Source: Ascarosepion bandense (taxonomy: Eukaryota; Mollusca; Cephalopoda; Sepiida; Sepiidae). Taken from it: a stretch of DNA of 64,000 bases. Positions 1 through 14,477 of the stretch are shown here, piece by piece. Numbering within the stretch: position 1 is the first letter of the stretch; every line of letters begins with the position of its first letter. The position numbers and the translations under genes are program-made. Where the stretch lies: positions 1,936,501 through 2,000,500 of the forward strand of contig JBBBDQ010001186.1 in NCBI GenBank assembly GCA_037127315.1, in the 5' to 3' direction. Under the pieces are notes generated by a model. The model was not told the origin of the DNA. It made no database searches and saw nothing but the letters and a program-made list of their open reading frames with translations.

Positions 1-2340
1 CTTTCCTTATAATTATAGAAATATATTTATTTGATGACTGTTGCCCCATTCTTCCACAGTGGAAGCATTATATTTGGCTGAATTTGAAGTAAAATTTCCT
101 ATTTTGTGGTTTCAAAATTAGTTTTTTATTCATTATAAAAGAAAAAAAAGGAAATTTAAAAAATAAGTTCTATGGAAAAACAATCATAATTCATTAAATT
201 TGTGTACATTTTAATCATTCCTTGTGTGCATGTCTATAAACTCTTCCTTTTTACTAAGTGCAAGATTCTTTTGTATATTCAATTTTTCTCTTTTAAGCAT
301 ACACTGCTACTTATATGAAATTTGAGTGAATATCCTGTAAAACATACTCATTATATTTCTTCACATTTGTTTCTTTTTGTAATAAAATTTAAATTCTAAT
401 ACTGATGGGGGCATCAAAACAACACTGTCCTACTTCTTACAGTTTTCTGCTTGATGAAAAACTTCAAAACACAAAAACTGTCTTGAAAATAAAAAGTCTT
501 CAAATAAAATTTTCTAATACTAATATAAAGGTTTTTTTTTTCCAGTTTGTTGCATTTATATGCAAATCTAAGAGTTTTGTTGTTTTTAAAATGCTATTCT
601 GTTTATTTTTTTGTATAGCATGAGTTGAAAGATATTTTCATAATGTTCCCCTAAAGGCAAAGTATTTACTCATTTAACTTAAAGGAAATATCTTAGAATA
701 TTTTCAGTACAAATTACGATTACTTTCTAGATAAAAGTGAAAATATTTACCTGCAATTAGTTGATTATTGCAAAAAGGGAAACCACACCCAAAATTACAA
801 CTGATGTCAAAGTTTCTGACTCTAAACCAGTATTTTCATATTTATGCTGATAAAATTTTCTTTTACTCATTATTCAAGAATATAGACCTTTACATTTATT
901 ATCTGTAGATAATGAAGATTTGAAAGTATTCCAAACAGGCTCAGTATTGTATGATTTGAGTTCAAAATCTTTATTTGAAGAAAAAAGCTGAATTGTAATT
1001 AGATTTCAATGTTTGAATATCTATGCAGAGCAAAACTTGCCAAATGATTTCTACAGAATATTTACTCCTACAAATAATTTTTAAAAAATCTGATTTAAAT
1101 TTTTTTAAATGTTGCTTATGAAATTAACCAAAAATAAGTATATTATTTGTCTAAAGATAATGTCTATCAAAATCTCTGAAAATTATTCTATCTGGAAAGG
1201 TAATTAGTCCAATTTAGTTTGTGAAGATTAAAGCAACTATTAAGATGTTTTGTAGCATTTATTCAAATAGTATCACTTTCAAAATTTTATTAAAGATGCT
1301 CTTCCTGTAAAATAATTTGCTTAAATTCGAATATATTTATGAAATTGAGTAGTTGAGATAATTCATCATTCCTATTATGAGGTTTATAATAACTTTTCAG
1401 TTTTATTTTTATTTATAAATCACATTTAGTTCAGAATATTAAAAAGATCTAATGTGCTATTATTGTCAATTTATAATTAAGCATCTTCAAACAATATTTT
1501 GTTACTCTCTTACAGGATGTCTGCCATTAACAGTTCAACTTCTCTTCAGAATATAAAAAGAAGTTTACTTGCCCGGTCACACAAGAGAAATAATTTTGGG
1601 TAGCAGTCATAGTCTAATCAGCCTATTTGACACTGTCAGATTTTATTATACAAGTCAATTTTTTCACAATAAAATCAGTATTAACCAATTGAAGTTGGTT
1701 TAATTTTCAGGATATATTTCTATGAGCAATATATGATATTTTGAACTTACAGTATCTGTTTCCATTAGAAATATTGATGCAACTTGTTGGTGGGGGATCA
1801 AGCTTTATTAAACAAAGTACATGAATTTTATTTATAAATAAAGCCAAAAGATATAGGTTACAAAAATATTTGATTAACACAGTATCTAATATACCTGAAT
1901 GAATTATCAACATGGACTCCTTAACATTCTATAACTTCATCAACCTTTAAATCATTGATTTTAACTTGTGTATACTTTTGACATTAACTTGTAACAGTGT
2001 TTATTACTTCTCAGAGATATTTTTGACTTGAATATTGTTTTTTTGTTTTTTTTTTACTCTTGTATGTATTCATTTTAGTGATGAACCAGATTTTTTCTAT
2101 TATATTCATATCTGAAGAGGCAAATAAAGGAACATTCCATTAACTTGGTTATTTTGAAACCATTTTTGGCAAGGAGGACAATACCCACCATTGTAGTATG
2201 TAGAATGGCCTTCTCTTGAATATGCTCTTTAGTTTAAAGCTTCTTGTTTTCAATGCGTACCACAAAAAAAATCTAAGAACTTCTAATAATTCTCTGTATT
2301 TTTCTTAGTATGATTATTAACCATTAAGGAACCTATAGGT
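1..2340. other. AT-rich non-coding DNA
   Basis: I see no gene, no transposon protein similarity and no long repeat here. Open frames are short (72 codons at most), rich in F/K/I/N and flanked by homopolymer runs, which is what AT-rich DNA gives by chance. It could be intron or intergenic sequence; nothing in the sequence separates these. Confidence 0.6.
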
Positions 2341-2344
2341 TTTT

Positions 2345-2480
2345 CTTCTAACCATTACGGCACCTCCCTGTCAGCTGTTTCTAAGTTGTGTTGGTTGTCT
2401 ATTTCCATGAAAGACCCAACCTCTAGCCTCGCCATCAGATCCATCCACTGTAGCTCTATATTCATCATAAAAAGATTACT
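2345..2480. other. GC-richer island, unrecognised
   Basis: About 135 bp stand out from the surrounding AT-rich sequence by their C/G content. On the minus strand two frames are open together for about 33-37 codons. One reads MNIELQWMDLMARLEVGSF near its start, another contains ATVDGSDGEARGWVF. A pyrimidine-rich stretch ending in CAG lies just upstream on that strand and could be a splice acceptor. I do not recognise either peptide. It may be an old repeat fragment or a small exon; the double-open frame argues against confident coding. Confidence 0.2.
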
Positions 2481-2672
2481 GTTGAGAAATTAGTTTTCAT
2501 GTGCTTGTTTTCTCAACTTGTTTTTCTCTTTATAATGCTTTCTTAAAAGCTTTCTTGCATTTTTTTCAGTATTCTTAGTCATTTTCCCCTTGGTTTAATT
2601 TTGCCATTGTTCTACATTTCCTTTTTAATTGTTTTAATATTGTGCTTATCTTTCTAACAACCCATGGCAATC

Positions 2673-2677
<5 letters not shown>

Positions 2678-2719
<42 letters not shown>
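2678..2719. repeat. (TA)n microsatellite
   Basis: A pure TA dinucleotide run of about 21 units, in AT-rich non-coding sequence. Confidence 0.95.
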
Positions 2720-2725
<6 letters not shown>

Positions 2726-5700
2726 TAAAAACTAAATATCAATTGCTATAAATGATGAATCATCCTTGGGTTGCATAATAAAATCTCACACTACCAAATA
2801 AGCTATTGTAAATATTTTTTATGAAAATGACTGTTATAAGCTGAAATCTATATTGTGTATTTATCCTATAAATGTATCCTGGGAATTCTACAAAAATGAG
2901 TTAATACAATTTTTATTATGAAAACACTGACTGACTGTTAGAGCTTCCATTTCACTATTTTTAAGTCTTCTCTTTTCTAAAATAGTTCTTCAACTCTGCT
3001 AAAATTACATTTTTAATGAATATATATATACTTACTAATTAGACACTTTAAAAGGTTACTCTTATTTGAGATGTGCATATTTTAGTTTAAAAGAAAACTG
3101 GATATTTGTGATAAAAGAAATATTTCTTTTTTTAATCATTCATCTCCCTTTAAAAATAGCCATCAAGTTTTCATTTGCTTTCTGTTTCTTCAAAATAAAA
3201 ATGTCACTTTTCTCTTGACTAGCTTACTCAGATTTAAATTGAGAAATCTTTCCTTATTCTAGTTTGCTTTATATATGAATCAAAATTCGAATAGAACGTT
3301 ATGAAAGTTTTCTGAACATGTTGAATTCTGCCACTTGGATTCTTATTTCTTGATTCTAATCCAAAATCAACTGCCATAAATAATCAAAATAATATTATTC
3401 AAGAAAATCTAACAATTAATTCATAACTGGTAAATCTGTGTGGGGATGATTATTGCTGATACAATGGTGGATATTAGTAATTAATTTGAGCCACATTTGT
3501 AATTGTTGTTGTCAGCCTGCTTCTTCCTTACAGTGCACTGTGGATTTCTGAAATATTCAATCTACAAGCAGATATATGGCATCTTGTTGGTATTGTCAGC
3601 TTTATAGGTTGAAATTTAAAATCTAAATCTGATTAACAATGTGGGTATACAATGAAACCAGCTCTTTAGTCTTTTCTAATTTGTTGAAATATTTTATTTT
3701 ACTCAAAGGCTAACAACAAATGTTCAGAAGATGGACTTTTCAGCATGCATTATATGAAACATCTATTCAGTTAGGATGGAAATATGGTTGAGTTTCTGTA
3801 TAACTTGTTGCTACATTTTTTTTGTTTATTCCTCTGTTCATCTTCGTATGTGTCATATCAGATCATATTTTCTTGAGAAGTACTGTTATTTCATGCAGTA
3901 CTTTGTTTTTCTTTAATCTTATCTATACATCTTAATAAAACAATAGAAGGCATTGTTTTTTATAAATTGTAGTTGAACGCTTATTATCACACAAGTAAAT
4001 CAAATCTGCTTATATTAAAAGAGCTTATCAATATTAATATAAGCATTTACTTATGAATCCTTGAAAGGTACAAAAAGAAATCAAAATTGAATTTTGCTGA
4101 TAAGCATAATAAAGTGTAAAAAAAAAAAAAAAGGAACTATCACCTGGTGCTCATAAATTAGAATGCATAAAACCCAAATTAGTATTTGCAAATAAAAAAA
4201 TAAAATTATAGTCTTAATTTAAAAAAAAGTACTAGTTTGGGGAAAGAAAAGCTTTCAAGTTATGGCAACTTTCAAGTTATGGCATGAGCAACATCTTGCT
4301 GTATAATTCAGTAAATAAATACCTTCATTAAAAGGGAATAATGAAAATTACTTGAATAAGAAATGATAAATTCATTGGAACAAAAGAGTTGCTTTGACAA
4401 ATGTCAACAACTGTATACTTTTCCATTATACAAAGCATTCTCTTTTTATGTTTGCCGTCCAGTGTCGTCTTCACCTGGTTGGTGTTGATACTTCAGTTGC
4501 AGTCATGTGATTTTTTTTTCATTACTTGTACTATGGACAGTCAAAAAATATAATAAAATTAACTTTATAATTAAAAAAAAATAAATAAAAAACAATCTAT
4601 GGTATTAATGGAATAACGTGTACTTATGCATAAGAAATATCCGAGTGGGATTTTTGGTAACTTTTTAAATACTTTCTGAGTGCAGTATCAAAATCAGTTT
4701 AATATGATATATTTGCCATACCATATGAATGAAACTCATTAATCACTGTATAAACAAATCTATATGAAGGCAATATAACTTTAGTAAGCTGTCATTTTTC
4801 ATACCAAAACAAAGGTTCATCACAAAATCATAGGGCAAAGCCAGTTTCTGTTTTTCTGAAGTCTGACAAAAGGCTTTTTGTACCTGTTTTATTTCTAACA
4901 GAAATTTCAACACTGACCTTTTACTTTGAATTTCAAACTAAAATATTTTAAAAGGAAGAACTTTTATAAAATTTATTTTTACCTTAATCTTTCACTCTTC
5001 ACTTTATTTTTTTTCTATTCTTGTATTATAGAAAACAGAATTGAGGTTTAAATTTGATCAAATTAATAAAGTAATATTAATGCTTATTTGAAATGAAGTC
5101 TTTAGGCTGTAATGATTTAGATTCTACAAAATTTACTTAACGATAATTGAGGGAATAGAAAAAAATGTCCACTTCAGCACTAATGAAATTCAAATTGGAG
5201 TTTCCTTTTTTATGAATCTTCTCAAGCATTAAAAAAATGAAAGCTTATAAGATTGTTTCATCTATCAAGGTTTTTGATATACTTTCTGACTTTAAATACT
5301 GAACATGTCTGTAAATAATTTTTATCATTATGAGTGTATGGTTTTCTCATTTTGATTAATAATTTTTCTGCAAGAGTTTTATCAAACTCAGCAGTAAAAT
5401 AATACAATATCACAATGTATTATTTTGAAATATAATTTTGTGAACACTTTATTTAAGCAACATTAAAATGGCGTTATTCTGTTTCCAAGTTTAAAAATGA
5501 TTATTTTGAATTATTTCTGGTTGAAAAAACTAAAAAAAAAATATTGCAACTTTGATATTTCTGTACTTCATGCTTTGATGCTCTTTATTTCTGTTACTTT
5601 GATTTAAAATTGAAAACTATTCTGAATACCACCTCATATAAAAAAGTGATTTTCATTTCCTTATTACTTGATTTCATTTTGTAGCTATAACAAACAAAAT

Positions 5701-7740
5701 TGTTCCATTTCTACAGAAGTATCTGTAAACAATAATATTTAGTAGAGACATAAAATGGGCCAAGAGCTGATTTCATGTAAGCAAATTGTTTGCTTTCAGT
5801 ATAGATTACTCATTATAGCATTTATTTCTTACCAGAAACCTCCTGATATGAAAACTTCTTTTTTAATCATTCATAAAATTTACCTTTCAATTTATTCTGC
5901 TTGACTTGTTACATTAAATCCACTAAAATCCAAGATCTTTTTCTTGATAGTATAGATTTACTCCAGAACAATTTTTAACAAGATAACTAATTTCTTTTCA
6001 TATAACTTATATTCTGCTGCAATACTGAAATGTATTTCATAATGAAAGCTTTCAGTTTTGATGTTGAAGAAACATCAAACGAATAAAAAAAATTGTAAAC
6101 GATGAAATTTCTAAAAATAAAACTTAAGCTGAATAACTTTTTTTTATCTTTAATATTTCTCCTTGTCTTTCCTTTGCAGCATTATTCTAAATGAACATTC
6201 CATCCTTTCAATTTCTATACCCTATTAATTATAACGTATATAAATAATTCGGAGAAAATAAAAAATGATTTGTAAATTTAAGGACATTGATAAATCTCGT
6301 GTATACACTCACAAAAAGTTTTTCATTACTTCTGTAGGATATTCTAATTGTAATTGATAAAAAAGGGATCACTTTTCAAGTTGCCTTTCTTGTCTACTTT
6401 GGATGTATTTTTGCACTCTTAATCCCTAAAAAGGGTTACATAAATTGTCCAGTATTATTATGATGGAACTTTGCTTTAGAAGGAAACCCAGATTCTATCT
6501 TAGAGACATGAGAATATTTCTTTTGATTTGTTTATTTGTCAGTTTCTCTCATCTGTCATCTTATGCAACTATTCTCATTTTTGTTATTTCTAACTTTACG
6601 ATTGCTCTATTTTATGGTATTTCACTTTGCTGCAATAAAAAACAGATATTGCAATAGATACAATATTTCAATAATGGTAGTCCCTTAATTCTATTAAAGA
6701 AAATTACATTCCTTTTCATTGTTTTACATTTCTGTTCACATATATCAAAAATTTTTAATAAAGTGAAAACTTATAAAAGATCACTGTAAACTTTTTTAAA
6801 TATTAAAATTACTAATTTTCCAAAGTTATGATGACAAAGGCAATATCAGGAATTATCTTTCAGTTACCTGTGGATAATCTATAACAACATACATAGGAAT
6901 ATAAACTTTCCTTTTTATTTTTTTTTAACTTTCTAATTTTCTTATTTCTATTTTCTCCTCTTGAAAAAAGTTAAAACAAAAATATGCTTATAAATAAAAA
7001 TAATTTCTTGTTTGTGGATTGTGTGTAAAACAGTCTTAGAAATATTGACATATTATAATGATAATATAAGATGCTACATATTAGAATAAATATGATTGTT
7101 CAAGCATTAAAACTGATAATATGATGAAATGAAGATCATAATTATTGGCATTGGATAAATTGATTTTTACTGTACCTGTCAGATTTATATTTCTTGTCTT
7201 AATAAAGGCTGCACTGAAACTATAGAGCAGGAATTGAATGGTCTCTCCAAATTTAACTGATGGCAATCAGAAATAATGGGAAGTCTCTGCAGTTCAATTC
7301 AGAGTCAAGTCTGGTGTTTAAAAAGTGGAATAGTATTACAGATAGTTGTCAAAAACATATCTGGAAAGATGTAATTATTAACGGTTTATTGGTTGAATAT
7401 GCTGTAGTTCATATTGTTTTATCAATATTATAATAAAGATGAAACATTTCAATTGAGGGCAACCTTGTCAATTCTAAATACTCTGTGGTTGTTTCTCTTC
7501 AGGTTGATACTTAATTTAATATCACACAAAGATATTGACAGAAAAAAAATTATTGTTTTTTCATGTTTATCAATTTGACCATAATACTTTTGGAATAATA
7601 TTCCAAGTCATCTTCATTTTAATCTGACAATTTCTTAGAAATGATTCTTCTTTTTCTTAATGAATTTGATAATTATTTTTTATTTACAAATTGTAGATGA
7701 GGAGCAGTGTTCAGAAAACAAATTTACTAACATTACTTGA
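2720..7740. other. AT-rich non-coding DNA
   Basis: Five kilobases with no supportable gene. The only local structure I note is a 17-bp unit beginning CTTTCAAGTTATGGCA, repeated twice in tandem near 4252-4285. All ATG-stop frames are under 75 codons and have the composition of translated AT-rich DNA. Confidence 0.6.
4252..4285. repeat. 17-bp tandem duplication
   Basis: The unit CTTTCAAGTTATGGCA plus one base occurs twice back to back (4252-4268 and 4269-4285). This is a simple local duplication with no obvious function. Confidence 0.85.
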
Positions 7741-7741
7741 A

Positions 7742-7804
7742 CTAATCATGCATACACATACATGCAGACATACACTTGTATGTATGTATGTATACACACA
7801 CATA
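7742..7804. repeat. Imperfect ATAC/GTAT microsatellite
   Basis: A run of CATA, ACAC, TGTA and ACACACA words forming a degenerate tetranucleotide repeat. Confidence 0.8.
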
Positions 7805-10800
7805 AATCTCTGTGTTTTGTGATGATCCTCTGTTGGACATAATATTCTCCTGCATAATTAAAAACCCGGTGCTTGTGCAAGAGACTTAAAAAAACAAAAA
7901 ACTAACAAGAAATTTTGCTGTTTCTGTTATTGGTTCAAAATATGGTGCTGCAGAAGACATTGACATCATTCCTATGAATAAATGAATTTGAGAAATATGA
8001 AAAGAAAAAGTTTTTAAAAATTGCCTGTGATATTTGAGTTTGTCAATGATCCACTCTATTGTGTAAATCCTTTCTCCTGTGTAATATATACCTTGTGTAT
8101 TAATTGCTGGTTATCATCTGGTTTTAAGACCACCTTGCCATTGGTATTGATAGATAGTAACTTAAACAAATGTTAAACCATTGCCTTATTGTATTAGGAA
8201 GGGCTGTTAGTGTTCTGACAGCTCGGTGTGCATATTTGTGAACTAAGTCAATGGTTACAATGTAAGGAATTGTATTTGGCATGCCTTTGACATGCTTCCA
8301 TATAAATTAATCATGTTCTGGATGTGTTTGTTGATTGTTTTTTTTTAACCAAAAATAAGCTTAATCACTTTGAGATAACTGATAATGTAAATATACAGTG
8401 GGTCTACTAGACAGCCAGCATCCTTTTTCCTTCAATATGCTTCTATTTCTTAATATAAAAAAAAAGAAAATTGATTATTAATGTTTAATTTTTTTTCTAT
8501 TACTGAGGACCAGAGAAAAAGAAACAAATAATTGTAAAGATACTCTATAAATCATTTAACATTTTTCTCTCATTCAGTAAACTACAGGCTACAATTAGAA
8601 ACTTTGAAAAACTTTAATAACTTTGATCAGTTTAGCACTGGTTGATCAAAGTGATTGCCATCAATTTTTGCAAATATAACTGGAGAAAATAGGAGTTTCA
8701 TTTTTGAGGCCTAGAGACAGAAAATTCTAGGCCTTCTCATATAGTAACCTGACACTTGCAATATTTATTCTGATTAAGCACTTATAACTGATATTATCAA
8801 GCCACTGTGTAGTCAATTCCTCATCATTTTCTAATCGTATCAAAACATTTCCATTTATAGCCTAGGCAAAGTGTAACAAAACATTGTAAAATTTAATTTT
8901 CTCTTCCTCAGATTGAATAATAGAATTATATTTTTTAATTTCTATTTTCTTTTTAATGGCATGAGGATTAAATAGTCTTTTAGGTTATTCAAAAGTGATT
9001 GCCATGATGAATGTCCTGTAAAACAAACAAGTTAAAGTTTGAAGATAGTTGGTTATATATACTAATTCAGGACAATTAAAATCAAAACCTATTTGATTAA
9101 TGATCCCAATTAAAATGATAAACAATAATAAATATTGAAGAAATTTAGAAATTTATCAATCCAACTCTTTCTCTATATGTGAACACACTATTTTAGAAGT
9201 TACAAAAGAGTGTGAATGTCTTGTAAAATAAATAAGAGTTTATTTGCATTCAAAACTTTTACATTTTTATAATCTGCATAATACTAAAAGAGGTCAAAAG
9301 TTGATGTTTGTGTGTGTGTATGTATATATATATATAAAATACAGTATCACACACATTACAAGTAAATGCAAGCTTGAATTATTTTAATTGTATATCATAA
9401 ACATGTTATCAGCTAAAACCTTCAGTTGTACCCATAATCCTCTTTGTTCCTTTGTATGAGGACTAAAAAACTAGTAAAGATTAAATTGCTTCTTTAAACT
9501 GTTTATTAATATTGTAATTATAGATAAGATGGATATGTGTAGGTGTCTCAGTAGTAGATAAACAATCTGAAATGCATTCTGTCTATGCATACAAATATGG
9601 ACATCAAGAACAAAACTTACCTAAATAGCAAAAATGTCACAATTTTATTTTATTTTTTAATTTACTTACAATAGACAAAATATTGTTATCATAGTTGTTA
9701 TGCAGAAATGATTAGATGTTGATCAAAATGGTTAATGAAGAGATAGACAGCTCATTCTACATGATAATCATTGTAAGCAACAAATTTCTAATAAAGTGTT
9801 CAAAAATGTTAAACTGATCCTGTCATTTAAATATTTCATACCCAAGGGAAGTAAACAAAGCTATTGTTTCTAAAGCAGGCTAGTTTCTCTTTTGTATGGT
9901 ATAGTATCAGCTGAATGCTTTTGTCTTAATTAAAGTTTTGTTGATCCCAATAAAAAAATAAGCACATTTTACATCCATGAACCAACAACTTTCTGCATGG
10001 GCACAGTAGTAATGTTAATTAAAGAAACAAAAACTTATTTCTTGCTTTAATACATAAAATTCTTATAGCAAAATGTTCCTTTTTTATCTCTTTTAAAAAT
10101 AGAAAAGACATTTTCTTCAAGAACTTTTATTAATATTCTTGAATGTTCAGATTTCACTTGTTAAATTTTGAAATTCTTTTTCAATAATTTCAGCCAGATT
10201 TTTTTGCACCTCTGAAGGCCAAAAGATTTTATTATAATTGAAGTTCATTCAACTTATGAACAGGAGCTTTGAAAATTTCACTTTAACTAATTAATTTTAA
10301 TAGTGGCTGATATTTCATTTAAATATAAAATCTATGTACAGTAAAATTATTTCTTTAAGGTCTAATTTTACCATAGGTTTTACTTCTGGGTAAAATAATA
10401 TTTTTACTTAGCTCTTATACATTTCATTTCATGAAAATTTTCTGGACAACTAGCTTATTTTGAATAATATGTTAGTGAAATATCTGGCGTATAATGTTAT
10501 CAAACTACTGACTGCTTAAAACTTTAGAACTCGAGTAAATTCATGATAAGGAAAATGCATAAGAAAAAGGGGGAAAGTTATTCGACTGCTCCACTGCCAA
10601 AAAGCACTAAGGCCCTATAAGCTTTTAGTCCAAAACAAAAAAACAAAACATTAAAAAAGAGAAATGACTGAGCATTACAAATAACTGCATATATCTTCTT
10701 TAAGTTTTCGCCTTCAGTAAAGACAGACAATCAAACATCAGTTAAGAAAAAATTGTGTGCCTCTGTGTTACCTTCATCAAACAAAACCTGCAAACATTGA

Positions 10801-11061
10801 TGTTATGGAACTCTGCTCATTCACTTAAAGAAAGATATATAGTTTGTAAGTTAAACAACATATCTTTTTTTTTTTAATTTCTAATCATCACAATGTTCAG
10901 AGTGTTAATTGAAATTATGATTACGCATATTGAAATTTTCTACTGTAAGATTTCAAAAAGTCAGTGGTGATCTTTCCTGAACATAGTCTAACAATTTCTT
11001 AAATTTAAAAGTCTCTTTCAGAATATGAATATTGCTTAAAGTAATTCTGTTATGATCATGT

Positions 11062-11067
<6 letters not shown>
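7805..11067. other. AT-rich non-coding DNA
   Basis: No gene or recognisable transposon found. A short TG-then-TA microsatellite lies near 9308-9337. A slightly GC-richer patch near 8140-8300 has no open frame that I can interpret. Confidence 0.55.
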
Positions 11068-11104
<37 letters not shown>

Positions 11105-11112
11105 TGTGTGTC
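11068..11112. repeat. (TA)n(GTGTG) compound microsatellite
   Basis: About 16 TA units followed directly by a short TG run. Confidence 0.95.
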
Positions 11113-12269
11113 CGCCTGTGCATCAAATAGAGAGATTTTCTCAATGACTATTCCCTGGATCCTCTGTAATATTTTTTTGTCTAGTTGGTTTTTCCCACTG
11201 TTAACAATAAAATAATGATTAATGTAATGAATAAGCCTTTTTTTAATTTTTAATTTATTTATTTTTTTTAACTTATATTTGAATTGACAAAAATGATATT
11301 CAGCTCCAATATTGGTGCGCTTGGTGGAAAATATACCTAAGAGCATTTTTCATGGTTTCTCAAAATAAATTGGTAAAATTTTACTTTCTGTTTTCTGATA
11401 TAGGCAATTATCAATGTGACTATATCTTTATTATGGATGTTTTTAGATAACAATTAAAAAGAAACTTTTCATTTAGACTTTGAAATAATTTTTCTGTTGT
11501 TTTTTTTTTTGTATTACTGCATGTGACATTCCTTAAATCTTTTTCTTTAAATATGACTTCTTTATTGCACATGTCATTTTTTAATCAATTTTTTATATGT
11601 TCATTGATAAGCAGCTGCTGTGCAAATACAATTGATACATCAGTGCACTTGAGAAATGATCATTCATACTTACTTTTCTTCATAAAAAGCTGGCATGTTG
11701 GTAACCCCCAAACAAAACTGGTTATAGTTTGAAAACAAAAGGATTCACACTCAAACTCCAACAAAGCTAATTTGTGATGTCATTTCTTTTTGTTTATTTC
11801 TGTTGTAAATATTGTGATGTTTGTTGGTTCTACCTTTTATCTTGATGACCAGTGTCAAACATCGAATTCTAAATGTTGACTGATGTGATATCTTTATTAT
11901 CCTGTCGAAGTGGATCGACCGTTTATCTTTATCCAATTTGCTGGCCATGAAATTAACAGTATGTATGAAATGAATATTTAAATAAGTAATGAAAATTTAC
12001 AAGTTTTAAATGTAATTGTTTTCCGTCTGATTACCTATTAAAAAATAATGTTATAAAGGTGTAAAGCTTTTTGACCTGTGCAGACATTTCTGTAATAATA
12101 TTTTTTGCTGATTGTATTAATATTATGAAATAATCACTTTGTCCTGTGCTCTTAGAATAATTTGCTGATTAACTGTTGTATTGGTTCTTGAATATAATAG
12201 TGCTCTTTTGTTTATACTGTCATCTTTTAATAACATTTCTCTTCATTTTGCTGCTGATAATTTTATGTC
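11113..12269. other. AT-rich non-coding DNA
   Basis: I see nothing supportable between the two compound microsatellites. Open frames are at most about 96 codons and the longest one reads into the microsatellite. Confidence 0.55.
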
Positions 12270-12340
12270 TATGTATGTATACCTATACATACATACATAC
12301 ATACATGCATACACATACATTATGTGTGTGTGTGTGTGTG

Positions 12341-12374
<34 letters not shown>
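12270..12374. repeat. ATAC / (TG)n / (TA)n compound microsatellite
   Basis: Imperfect ATAC tetranucleotides run into a TG tract and then a TA tract. Open frames here only translate the microsatellite (YIYIYI). Confidence 0.95.
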
Positions 12375-12377
<3 letters not shown>

Positions 12378-14367
12378 TTGTTTATGATTTTTGAGTAAAT
12401 ACTATGGTGCTACTTGACAAGTTCTTGAGTTTTTTTTTGTTGTTTTCATAAAACAATTATATATCAGTTTGCTGCTGTGCCAGACAAAATGTCATCTTTG
12501 TTTATAAAAATGTTTAGTGAAGTTAAAATGTTACTTTTTTGGGAACTATATTAACTGAAAACATGTTCAAGGCATTTTATTAAAAGATATTTTTTATGAT
12601 AGCAAACCAGGAAAAATGGAAATGAAATGACTTGAGCCTTCAAGTTGAGTCTCTTTTGAAAAAGAAAAATAGTTTGATTAATTGGTTTGTTTTATTTGTT
12701 GACTATCTGCATGTCTTTGGTATTTTCTTTTTAACTCTCTGACTGAATCAGGATATTTTCCTTCAAACCACCAATTATGTTTACTTCAAAAAGAAAAAAA
12801 AATGAAATTCTTTCATGCTCTCCACTCAAGCAGATTAGATAAGATGATGTAAATGTCAAATTGCAAAATCAATTTTTTTTTTTCTAAATTTGTTTGAAAG
12901 TGTGGTGGCACTTATTTATATTGTTGAATTTTTTCTATTAAGCCTTGATGAAACCTAATTGCATGGGAAACAGTTTTAGAAAAAAATTGAATCTTTTACT
13001 ACTGTTCTCTTGTTTACAAAAACAACAATATGAAATTGAATTTTTCTTCTGTTAAATCTCTTTCTCTTACAGAAAGTCTGTTTTGTTGTGATTTTCAGTA
13101 TTCCGACATTTATCGATATGTGTATGTGTGAACTTTGTGACACACTGGCACAATGATGCATTTGAAGGTGTTTACAAATCAAACAATTTCTGCATCCTCC
13201 CAAATCATCAGACAATTCACAATTGTGTGATTTGTTTATATTATTAACTTGCCTTTTTAAAAATTTCTGTTTATAAATATGTCAGTATATAAATTGTTTT
13301 ATGTTGTTGGATGGTTGGGATTTTTCTTAGTCAAAGTTAAGGATGTTTCTTTGCCTATTGTATATCTCTTGAATAAATGGCTTCATACTCAGATTCCCTT
13401 TGCCTTTTTCAAAAATTCTGAGCATTGATTTTAATCAAACCGTAGAACTTTTTCCTGGTAAATTTAATTTCTTTAAAACATTTCTTTCTAGCTAAAAAAA
13501 AATTTGGTGAATGTTGAGAATGAATTAGACATCCATTAATGTATATCACTTGTTTTGTACTACTGAAAATCGCCAATATTTTTTGTGAAACATTTTCACT
13601 TTAAATGAGCATACATTTTCTAATGTTTGTTCCTTTCAAATTCAGAACAAATTGTATCAGTCTGTTGGTTAAATGGAAAACAATATTTCTTTGCAATTTT
13701 TTAATAATCTAAATGGATGATTTAAAACAAATCATTTGGGCATGATAGCAATAGGAGATCAATTTTTATGAGAAAATTGTAAATGTTTCTTGCAATGTTT
13801 CTTATTAACAAAGATTGTGCCACTGTTTTATATAAAACTGTTTTTGCACATGTAAATTTCCCAATTAAATTTTTCCTTTTGGTGGTTAAAGGGAAATATA
13901 TTTGGCAGAAAGTGAGGTCTTTGTTCTTTTCAAAACAAATGTTATTAGGAAAAACATAGACTTTAGTAATATTCTTAATAATTTACTGAACACAATTTTT
14001 TAAATTCTTTTTCATTTGTCTGCAAATTTTTATTTTGCGGTTTTCTATATAATCAGTATTCTGAGTTTATTCCTAATTCTCAAAACTACTTTGAAAACAA
14101 TATTATAAAGCACCTTAATTTTTGCAATTAAATAAGTCCAATGATTGAAAAATGTTATTTTTTATTCAGTCTAATTTAAAAACTACATGACTCATTTGGT
14201 AAAGACTTTCAAAGCTCAATGAAAATATCAATTATTGCAAGGACTGACAAACAATCTGAATCACACAAATAACACTGCACTTTTTACAAATTTCATTAGC
14301 ATCTACATCACTTTAATAAGGTTTTAATGAACTACCTTTGTAATGTTCTACATTTAGATTTTCTTTT

Positions 14368-14368
<1 letters not shown>
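12375..14368. other. AT-rich non-coding DNA
   Basis: No gene, transposon motif or long repeat detected in about 2 kb. Confidence 0.55.
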
Positions 14369-14407
<39 letters not shown>

Positions 14408-14423
14408 CATACACACACACACA

Positions 14424-14476
<53 letters not shown>

Positions 14477-14477
14477 C
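14369..14477. repeat. Mirror-like compound microsatellite
   Basis: The order is (TG)n, (TA)n, (CA)n, a short AAAA break, (TA)n, then (CA)n. The TG block at the left and CA block at the right are complementary, so the whole 109 bp can fold as a hairpin through its TA tracts. This layout recurs at 22,890-23,046. Confidence 0.95.

Noticed and set aside
12176..12387. Overlapping open frames ending in YIYIYI
   Set aside because: They translate the compound microsatellite; the same applies to frames at 11,056, 14,367, 17,511, 22,778-23,204, 36,997 and 61,152.
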